From NCBI RefSeq assembly GCF_900240265.1, contig NZ_LT964741.1:1-24400 (forward strand): a DNA stretch of 24,400 nucleotides. The letters are read 5' to 3'. The notes beneath the pieces are model-generated. The model searched no databases. It was not told the DNA's origin and worked only from the letters and a program-made list of their open reading frames with translations. The position numbers and the translations under genes are program-made. The stretch comes from Galactobacillus timonensis. GTDB taxonomy: Bacteria > Bacillota_I > Bacilli_A > Erysipelotrichales > Erysipelotrichaceae. Every line of letters starts with the position of its first letter. The first letter of the stretch is position 1. Shown here one piece after another: positions 15,351-21,308 of the stretch.

Positions 15351-16762
15351 TGCTTAACCTTCTTTGGCGGAATGACAGGATTCAACATTGGCTTGGAGCT
15401 CTTTCTGAGCACATAGAGGCAGCGGTTGCGGAACCTGTCCCAGTTGGTATATCCGTTGGCTGCTTTCTTGATCGTCTTGATGATTGAGTTCCGGTTCTCC
15501 ATCAATCCGTTATTCAGTTTTATGTCGGACACTACCACCTGGCCTGTGTCCTTATCGACTGTATGACGCTGCTTTACGACAATGAAGGAGTTGATAATCT
15601 CCTCTCTCCAGCTGATCAGGGTGCGGGAGAACTCTTTCATTTCCGGAATACCACTGGCTGCGAAGGACTGAATCAGTTTGTTCAGCTCCTGGGGAGCAGT
15701 ATCGTAAGTGCAGTTGTCATAGAAGTCCACAACGTCATCCTTGAGGTCCCATGCCTTTTTCAAATCGGGATGAACGGCTTCGATCATGGCTTTAATTTCG
15801 TAATAATTGAGGAACCGGTTCAGCTTGCGGTTCATTTTCCTTGGATGGCCGGGATCGAACAGCTTTTTACCATCTTTGTCTCTGGCGTCCAGCCGCTTGA
15901 ATATCATCCAGTTGAATGTCTTCAGCAGATAATACTCGTTGGTTTGTGTTTTTGTGCCTTCAATATATTTTGGAGTCTGCTTCATTACTCTGATCCGGAC
16001 GCTGTCAGCCTTTCTGGAGAGCTCCTGGCTGACATGATAATGGTCAACGGAATGATAGGCCTTAGGGAACAGCTGACGTATGATGGCGCGGTATTCACTA
16101 TACATGTCCGTGGCAATCATTTTGACGCGCTTTCGCTCTTCCACTGGGATTTTGAGAAAGTAGCTGAGCAGATAATCTTTTCTTCTGCTTGGCAGGATAT
16201 CCACCGGCTCCTGTGACTCAAAGTCGAGAATAACGAACACATATTTTGAGTTCTCTCCCGGATGATAAAATGCGTAGTTCTCATCCCAGCACATCAATGT
16301 GGGCAGAGGTCTTCGCGCCTCCTTTACGTGGGCATCGAAGACGGAGGCAGCGGTTGTGGGAGAGATGTGATACCGCTTAGCGACGGAAGCGAAGGTCTCG
16401 GTCTGAATCTTCAAATCGTTCAGAATGTTTTCAACCGTGAGGGCGGAGATGTGCTGCTTCCTGAAACAGAATGGATTGTTCTCATAGTACGTTCGATGAC
16501 AGACAGGACAGATGTACCTGCGGGCATGATAGAAGATGGTGCACTCACGATCAGTAAAGACGCCGTGGCTTATCTTCTTGTCAATGTAGTCCTTAACCCT
16601 TGGCAGGGTACAGCCGCAATCGGGACAAGGCGGATGATCCGGCCGCAGTAAAACATGGACAGACGCACTGCCATTGTCATTATGGAAGATGACATTCTCC
16701 ACACTGCCTGTATCGAGGTTAAAGAATTCAAGAATGGCCTGTTTATCAGATTGTTCGGACAT
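15347..16762 (-). CDS. ISL3-family transposase
   Basis: This DDE transposase cuts and joins the element's ends. The 471-aa protein has an N-terminal zinc-binding region (CPDCGC, then CPVCHRTYYENNPFC), a helix-turn-helix stretch (FASVAKRYHISPTTAASVFDAH), and the DDE_Tnp_ISL3 core. Readable core blocks are LMCWDENYAF, YVFVILDFESQEPVDILPSRRKDYLLSYF, VKMIATDMYSEYRAIIRQLFPKAYHSVDHYHVSQ and, near the end, GLMENRNSIIKTIKKAANGYTNW with the probable catalytic Glu in MENRNS. The start at 16762 is preceded by AAAGGAG; a longer reading to 16822 has no such site. It lies 34 bases after the accessory gene and overlaps the small downstream gene by four bases. Confidence 0.93.
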   Translation of the reverse strand: MSEQSDKQAILEFFNLDTGSVENVIFHNDNGSASVHVLLRPDHPPCPDCGCTLPRVKDYIDKKISHGVFTDRECTIFYHARRYICPVCHRTYYENNPFCFRKQHISALTVENILNDLKIQTETFASVAKRYHISPTTAASVFDAHVKEARRPLPTLMCWDENYAFYHPGENSKYVFVILDFESQEPVDILPSRRKDYLLSYFLKIPVEERKRVKMIATDMYSEYRAIIRQLFPKAYHSVDHYHVSQELSRKADSVRIRVMKQTPKYIEGTKTQTNEYYLLKTFNWMIFKRLDARDKDGKKLFDPGHPRKMNRKLNRFLNYYEIKAMIEAVHPDLKKAWDLKDDVVDFYDNCTYDTAPQELNKLIQSFAASGIPEMKEFSRTLISWREEIINSFIVVKQRHTVDKDTGQVVVSDIKLNNGLMENRNSIIKTIKKAANGYTNWDRFRNRCLYVLRKSSKPMLNPVIPPKKVKQ

Positions 16763-16796
16763 AGATCTTCTCCTTTGAGCCCAGCATAGGGGAAGA

Positions 16797-17273
16797 TCAG
16801 GAAAGGCCCAAGTCAAAGTCATTTGGCCTATTCAGGCAGAGATTGATTCCGGCCACCCAGCCACTGGAAGAATCATATTCTGGAGCCCGGCGGACATCAC
16901 GCCGGAATAGAACACGAAGCTGTTGAAGCAGCGAATCAGGCGGATCAACCAGCTTCAGGAAAATCCGGAGCTGCACAATGAGCTTATCGAGCCATTTGTT
17001 CCAACGGTAAACGGAAGAATCGGAAGGAAGCGAATAACGATCAAGATCCAGATCATTGTCCAGAGCCGATTCGATGGTCTGCACCGAGTAGTGCTTGTAA
17101 GGGACAAGGAAATCAGGGAGAACACGGTGATGTCTTCCGTTGGAAGAGACGGCGACAGGAATCCAGATCCAGTAAGAACCTTTTGGCGTTTTAACGCACC
17201 TTCTGGCAGTTCCGCAGAATCTCATTGGCAGGCCTGTTTCAGGATCCAAAACAGGTTCGCTGCATTTCATCAA
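16797..17273 (-). CDS. Accessory gene of the ISL3-like element (DUF6431-like)
   Basis: The 158-aa product contains HHRVLPDFLVPYKHYSVQTIESAL followed by SVYRWNKWLDKL, a pattern I associate with the DUF6431-type proteins often found beside ISL3 transposases in Bacillota. That assignment is from memory. Those relatives usually carry cysteine pairs before the 'LPDFLVPY' block. Here only FCGTARRC is seen and the second pair reads SSNG, so a zinc site may be lost. The second half looks helical and could bind DNA. It is the first gene of the element, 34 bases before the transposase, and ends in the noncoding structured end. A start at 17273 or 17270 is possible; no strong ribosome site is visible. 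Confidence 0.65.
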   Translation of the reverse strand: MMKCSEPVLDPETGLPMRFCGTARRCVKTPKGSYWIWIPVAVSSNGRHHRVLPDFLVPYKHYSVQTIESALDNDLDLDRYSLPSDSSVYRWNKWLDKLIVQLRIFLKLVDPPDSLLQQLRVLFRRDVRRAPEYDSSSGWVAGINLCLNRPNDFDLGLS

Positions 17274-17328
17274 AAATCATTCAGATGATTAGGATGTTTA
17301 ACAATTTTGTATTGTGAATGTGGTACAC

Positions 17329-17548
17329 TAACCATGGTTTTGGTTATGGGTTCAGAGATGGCTGGAAACTAGTCTCTGAACCTTTTCCTTTCTATTGATG
17401 TCTCTAACCGCATGATAATCGGTAAATTCGAAAAGGAGAAGGCCGTTGTGCCTCCCCATGAGGGTTTACAGCTCTTTAACTCCCCCCGGATCATCAATCC
17501 CAGGATTTCTTAGAGGCACCCCCAAACCCCATCTATTTTTAGATAGTC
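17329..17548. repeat. Structured noncoding end of the ISL3-like element, also present at 1-219
   Basis: This 220-base stretch has GGTTCAGAGA (17349-17358) against TCTCTGAACC (17373-17382), AGGC-N6-GCCT, GTGCCTC (17448-17454) against GAGGCAC (17513-17519), and the terminal ATCTA-TTTT-TAGAT. The copy at 1-219 keeps all of these while loops differ. It could be transposase-binding DNA, a regulatory leader or a structured RNA. Confidence 0.75.
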
Positions 17549-17556
17549 ATTATAAT
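17549..17556. repeat. Target duplication ATTATAAT, right copy
   Basis: Exact repeat of 14899-14906, abutting the right end of the ISL3-like element. Confidence 0.88.
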
Positions 17557-17617
17557 CAGAGCGCATTAAAACAACATTTTTTGCAAGCAGAAATCTTCAT
17601 GCTACGATGAATATGCG

Positions 17618-19051
17618 TTACGGTTTCACAGTCATCATGCATCCTTGATAAGTTCTTACTCTCGGATCATGACGACCATCGAGCCGGTAGCGGTGTGGGT
17701 GGTTATATGTGACGACTGCACCCCATCGCTGATGGTGCCTGCCAGGGCGGACAGGCACTTTTATTTTGTTGATCAGACCGAGGATCACATCCATTGTCCG
17801 CATAATGGCTTTCCGGTTGCTTGTGCGCAGCCATCTGACCAGGTTGTTCTCTCTGATCATCTTGGCAAGCTGCGCAATATTTATCGTGTAACCATACTTG
17901 TTTTTCGGGTTATTGTCTGCCTGAAGCTGCCGGTTCATCTCTTTGCGGATAACGCCGACAATGTTATGAAACAGAACCTTCGCAAAGATCATATTGCGCT
18001 CGGCATTTGATGCGCTGGTGAAGTAACGTTCCCATTCATAATCTGTTTTCAGCGTTTTATAACTGCACTCAATATCCCAGCGTCTTTCATACAGATTAAC
18101 GATCTCCTGACTGCTGAACTCCTCTTTTGGAAGATTTGTGAAGTAAATCAGATCCGTTGTCTGCGGAATACCATTTATATCGGTATAGCTGTATTTATAT
18201 TTCACTATCCTCAGTCTGAATGTCGGATCTTTGACAAATCGTTCCTTAGGAATAGAGTATTTCAGACGCCTCTGCCATGGTTTATCAACTTCAACGGTAA
18301 TCCATTCATCATCACTGGTCATCTTCTCAATATAGTGCCTGAAGAAATTGGATTTTCCCCGAATGCAGTAATAGAAGCCATACGATTCAAGAATTGCCTG
18401 CAGTTCAACGCTGTCATAATAGCGATCAGCCAGATAGATTATCCTGCGGCCGTCAAAAACGGAATGCATTCTCAGTAAATGGCCTGCAGCCATCGGAATT
18501 TCTGACTTGGAGTAATTTTCCATTGTGAAGTCTACTACCAGGCCGTTTGTGACATCATACAGGGCCGAGGAACGGCTTGTGGCGTTAACGGCATCGAACA
18601 TGTCTTTAACCTTTGAATTGGTGACAAACCCATATTGCATTAAGGCCTGAACAGTCGGCCTTAATTCAAGTGTGGTGCCATCTTCGGCCAGAAGAATATA
18701 TCCTCTGTAAGTCTTGACGAGATCCTCAGACTGGTAAAACAGTTCTGCGAAATGGTGAATCAGATCAATGAAGACATTCGGATTCAGTTTGTTAACAGCT
18801 TTTAACATTGCCTGTTTACTGACCTGATATCCTGGGTGTCCAATATCACTGAAATACTTTGAGAGTTCTCCCTGAGAGGTCTTCTCTGACCGGAATATAA
18901 GATAAAGAATCACATCGAACCATGGAAACTTATAAATCCTGGTAAAGTCGCTTGTTTTTGTTTTGGATAGCGAGCGAACGATTGGTGATCTTATGTAATC
19001 GCCAAATTTTCTAAAGAAATGTTCCAGGCTATTTGAAACGTTTGATTTCAT
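17618..19051 (-). CDS. IS4-type DDE transposase
   Basis: The 477-aa product is a transposase of the IS4 group (DDE_Tnp_1). The first catalytic Asp is in ILLAEDGTTLEL, the second in IIYLADRYYDS, and the YREK signature is readable as YERRWDIECSYKTLK with the catalytic Glu. GQVSKQAMLKAVNKLNP-like text (YQVSKQAMLKAVNKLNP) marks the N-terminal helical part. The chosen start is the ATG at 19051, overlapping the end of the small upstream ORF by 23 bases in another frame. A longer in-frame reading to 19129 lies entirely within that small ORF and lacks a ribosome site. Together the two ORFs would make about 548 residues, the size of a single IS1634-type transposase, so a frameshift is possible. Confidence 0.85.
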   Translation of the reverse strand: MKSNVSNSLEHFFRKFGDYIRSPIVRSLSKTKTSDFTRIYKFPWFDVILYLIFRSEKTSQGELSKYFSDIGHPGYQVSKQAMLKAVNKLNPNVFIDLIHHFAELFYQSEDLVKTYRGYILLAEDGTTLELRPTVQALMQYGFVTNSKVKDMFDAVNATSRSSALYDVTNGLVVDFTMENYSKSEIPMAAGHLLRMHSVFDGRRIIYLADRYYDSVELQAILESYGFYYCIRGKSNFFRHYIEKMTSDDEWITVEVDKPWQRRLKYSIPKERFVKDPTFRLRIVKYKYSYTDINGIPQTTDLIYFTNLPKEEFSSQEIVNLYERRWDIECSYKTLKTDYEWERYFTSASNAERNMIFAKVLFHNIVGVIRKEMNRQLQADNNPKNKYGYTINIAQLAKMIRENNLVRWLRTSNRKAIMRTMDVILGLINKIKVPVRPGRHHQRWGAVVTYNHPHRYRLDGRHDPRVRTYQGCMMTVKP

Positions 19052-19244
19052 GAGCCAGCACCTCTTCAGGATCATTAACTGAGAAGGCGGCGCGCAGATA
19101 AGGCACATGTTTCGCGTCAAATTGGCCAAGCTTAACTACAACGCGGTGCTTCGGCGTGCCGTTTTCATCACGGTAAGATTCAACGAGTGAGCAGAAATAG
19201 GTCTTTTTCTTGCCTTTATTGTTAGGAATAACGCGAACAAACAT
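19029..19244 (-). CDS. Small N-terminal ORF of the IS4/IS1634-like element
   Basis: This 71-aa protein reads MFVRVIPNNKGKKKTYFCSL followed by VESYRDENGTPKHRVVVKLGQFD. That is the characteristic opening of IS1634-type transposases (a beta-rich N-terminal segment 'VESYR..G..KHRV...LG'). It has a strong AGGAGG ribosome site 8 bases before the ATG. It ends with TAG at 19029, inside the start of the large transposase ORF. It may be the true N-terminus of one protein separated by a frameshift (programmed or mutational), or a separate regulator. No classical A-rich slippery heptamer is present in the overlap. Confidence 0.7.
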   Translation of the reverse strand: MFVRVIPNNKGKKKTYFCSLVESYRDENGTPKHRVVVKLGQFDAKHVPYLRAAFSVNDPEEVLAHEIKRFK

Positions 19245-19262
19245 AGAAAATGTCCTCCTATA

Positions 19263-19328
19263 CTTAACTACATAATAATATATATAGAAGTAATTAAAAC
19301 ATTATTTAAATATATAATCTTAACTACA
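19263..19328. repeat. CTTAACTACA repeats near the IS4/IS1634-like element ends
   Basis: CTTAACTACA occurs at 19263-19272 and 19319-19328, 56 bases apart around an A/T-only stretch, and again at 14873-14882 near the other end, all in the same orientation. They lie upstream of the transposase ORFs and could be binding sites for the transposase or part of its promoter. Confidence 0.5.
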
Positions 19329-19370
19329 TTATGCCCATTGAAGGACCATCACCGTATTTGAAATTGACAA

Positions 19371-19418
19371 TTTAAAAGGCATCAACCCTTGAGAATCATG
19401 TTCTCTTAGGTTGATGCC
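19371..19418 (-). terminator. Hairpin with T-run in the right end of the IS4/IS1634-like element
   Basis: GGCATCAACC (19378-19387) pairs perfectly with GGTTGATGCC (19409-19418), with an inner GAGAA/TTCTC. On the minus strand it is followed by TTTTAAA. It would stop exporter-operon transcription from running into the transposase genes. Confidence 0.55.
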
Positions 19419-19422
19419 ATTG

Positions 19423-19444
19423 GGTCCCCGCTGCGGCGGGGACT
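19423..19444 (-). terminator. Terminator hairpin of the ABC exporter operon, right copy of the direct repeat
   Basis: Same hairpin as 14799-14820, only 13 bases after the stop of the exporter gene. On the minus strand its T-run (from the A-rich side) was displaced by the IS insertion and is now followed by CCAATGG. Confidence 0.75.
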
Positions 19445-19457
19445 CATTTTGTAAGGA

Positions 19458-21308
19458 TCAGGATTCTTCGAACTGGGCATTGTAGAGCTTTGCATAGAAG
19501 CCGTTTTTCGTGAGCAGTTCTTCGTGCTTTCCGGCTTCGACAATGTCGCCGTGATCCATGACCAGGATCAGATCGGCATTGCGGATCGTGGAGAGGCGGT
19601 GAGCGATGACGAAGCTTGTGCGTCCCTTCATGAGGTTCTCCATGCCTTTCTGGATCAGGATTTCGGTACGGGTATCGACGGAGGACGTTGCCTCATCGAG
19701 AATCAGAATCTTCGGATCGGCAAGGAAAGCTCTGGCAATGGTGAGCAGCTGCTTCTGGCCCTGGGAGATGTTGGTCGTCTCTTCATTGATTTCGGTTTGA
19801 TAACCGTTTTCCAGGGTGCGGATGAAGTGGTCGACATAGGCCGCATCTGCAGCCTTGACAACTTCTTCATCGGTTGCGTCCAGCTTTCCGTAGCGGATGT
19901 TTTCCATAATGGTTCCGGTATGGAGCCATGCGTCCTGCAGAACCATTCCGAAGCAGTCTCTAAGGTCTTTGCGCGTCAGATTCCGTGTATCAATGCCGTC
20001 GATGTAGATCGTTCCGCTGTTGAGATCATAGAAGCGCATCAGCAGCTTGACGATCGTCGTCTTGCCGGCGCCCGTAGGGCCGACAATGGCAATCTGCTGG
20101 CCGGCCTTGATGAAGGCGGAGAAGTCATGAATGACGATCTTGTCCGGTTCATAGCCGAAGCATACATTTTCGAAGGCTACGTCGCCGCGGATCGTGAGGT
20201 TGTCGTCTGCGTCACGGATCGATACCGGATGATCGGTATCGGGTTTTGCCTCCGGTTCCTCGAGAAATTCGAAAACGCGCTCGGCAGCGGCAGCCGTCGA
20301 CTGCATGACGTTCATGATCTGCGCCGTCTGCGTGATCGGCTGGTTGAAGTTTCTGACATATTGAATGAATGCCTGAATGTCGCCGATGGCGAGATTTCCG
20401 TGAATCGCAAGATAGCCGCCCAGGATGCATACGCCGACATAGCCGACGTTGCCGATGAAGCTGGTTACCGGCATCATGATGCCGGAGATGAACTGCGACT
20501 TCCAGGCGCTCTCGTAGAGGTCGTTGTTCAGCCTGTTGAAGGTGCTGATGGAGCGCTCTTCACCATTGAATGCCTTCATGACGAGGTGTCCGCCATACAT
20601 TTCTTCAATGTGGCCGTTGACCCTGCCGAGGGTCGACTGCTGGGCGAGGAAGTACTTCTGCGACTTCTTAACGATGACAGCCGCAAGGATTCCGGAGATC
20701 GGAATGACAATGATTGCCATCAATGTCATCTGCCACGAGATTCTCAGCATCATGTAGAGGATACCGATGATCGTAATCAATGAAGTCAGTACCTGCTGCA
20801 CCGCCTGGTTGAGCGACTGGGACACGGTATCCACATCGTTCGTGACGCGGGAGAGCACTTCACCATGCGTCTGACGGTCGAAAAAATTCAGCGGCAGGCG
20901 GTTGATCTTCTTACTGATTTCCTCACGCAGGGAGTAGGTGATCTTCTGGGTGACACCTGCCATCATCCATCCGGAGAGGTAATTGAACAGGGCACTGAGC
21001 AGATAGATGATGGTCAGATTTCTGAGGATCCGGAAGATGCCGGCAAAGTCAATCGACCCCTGGCTTGTATACTTGCCAGCAAGGCCTTCAGCCAGCAGGG
21101 TTGTCGCGTTTCCGAGAATCTTCGGACCGACGATCGAGAAGATCGTCGAGATGACTGCGAAGATGCAGATAAAAATCAGCTGGAAGCGGTAGGGACGCAT
21201 ATAGGCCAGAAGCCTGCGGGTGGTTCCTTTGAAGTCCTTGGCTTTCTCGCCCGTTCCCATGGGTCTTCCATGACCCATGGGCGGTCTTTGTTTTCTGTTT
21301 TCACTCAT
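19458..21308 (-). CDS. Heterodimeric ABC exporter, subunit with the consensus ATPase site
   Basis: This 616-aa half-transporter has six membrane helices (from about residue 40) and a C-terminal ATPase domain. It resembles the BmrD/LmrD/TM288 partner of heterodimeric multidrug exporters. Walker A is GPTGAGKT, Walker B ILILDEATSSVD with the catalytic Glu, and the switch His is in FVIAHRLST. Its signature motif, however, reads ISQGQ instead of LSGGQ. In such pairs this deviation belongs to the non-hydrolysing site formed with the partner's Walker motifs. A basic Pro/Gly-rich N-terminal tail (KQRPPMGHGRPMGTGEKAKDF) precedes helix 1. Its ATG overlaps the upstream subunit's stop (ATGA at 21308-21305), so the two are coupled. 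Confidence 0.92.
   Translation of the reverse strand: MSENRKQRPPMGHGRPMGTGEKAKDFKGTTRRLLAYMRPYRFQLIFICIFAVISTIFSIVGPKILGNATTLLAEGLAGKYTSQGSIDFAGIFRILRNLTIIYLLSALFNYLSGWMMAGVTQKITYSLREEISKKINRLPLNFFDRQTHGEVLSRVTNDVDTVSQSLNQAVQQVLTSLITIIGILYMMLRISWQMTLMAIIVIPISGILAAVIVKKSQKYFLAQQSTLGRVNGHIEEMYGGHLVMKAFNGEERSISTFNRLNNDLYESAWKSQFISGIMMPVTSFIGNVGYVGVCILGGYLAIHGNLAIGDIQAFIQYVRNFNQPITQTAQIMNVMQSTAAAAERVFEFLEEPEAKPDTDHPVSIRDADDNLTIRGDVAFENVCFGYEPDKIVIHDFSAFIKAGQQIAIVGPTGAGKTTIVKLLMRFYDLNSGTIYIDGIDTRNLTRKDLRDCFGMVLQDAWLHTGTIMENIRYGKLDATDEEVVKAADAAYVDHFIRTLENGYQTEINEETTNISQGQKQLLTIARAFLADPKILILDEATSSVDTRTEILIQKGMENLMKGRTSFVIAHRLSTIRNADLILVMDHGDIVEAGKHEELLTKNGFYAKLYNAQFEES

Larger units (their letters stand above)
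14907..17548 (-). mobile_element. Complete ISL3-like element with three genes
   Basis: The 2642-bp element begins GGCGATCTAAATTTATCTG at 14907 and, read from the other end at 17548, GACTATCTAAAAATAGATG. These ends agree at about 16 of 22 positions, and both are followed by GGGG and a TGCCTC a little further in. It is flanked by perfect ATTATAAT copies. It carries, in transcription order on the minus strand, a helix-turn-helix-like accessory gene (17273-16797), the transposase (16762-15347) and a small overlapping gene (15350-15051). The outer 260 bases at the upstream end are noncoding, contain several inverted repeats, and occur again at 1-219. All ORFs look open, so it may be active. Confidence 0.9.
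14821..19422 (-). mobile_element. IS4/IS1634-like insertion sequence, itself interrupted by an ISL3-like element
   Basis: The two ends are inverted copies: CAATGGCGTCAACCTAAGA at 14821 and, on the opposite strand, CAATGGCATCAACCTAAGA from 19422. Outside them stands a direct repeat of 22 bases (14799-14820 and 19423-19444), extendable to 24. Subtracting the ISL3-like insert and one 8-bp copy leaves about 1.95 kb, a normal size for IS4/IS1634 relatives. Members of the IS1634 group (IS1634, IS1549) are known for unusually long, variable target duplications, which fits. Each end carries a hairpin. The transposase genes are at 17618-19244 on the minus strand; the ISL3-like insert lies in the noncoding stretch downstream of them. 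Confidence 0.8.

Noticed and set aside
15563..16651. Open frames antisense to the ISL3 transposase
   Set aside because: They overlap an obvious transposase and have no family resemblance.
17329..17548. The repeated structured end as a CRISPR repeat or an IscB/IsrB-associated guide RNA
   Set aside because: There are only two distant copies, no spacers and no associated nuclease gene. Exact coincidence with the ISL3 boundary explains the location.
19524..20783. A 419-codon open frame antisense to the ABC exporter gene
   Set aside because: The opposite strand encodes a complete exporter with all motifs; this frame is a shadow, as are those at 20865-21356 and 21341-22447.
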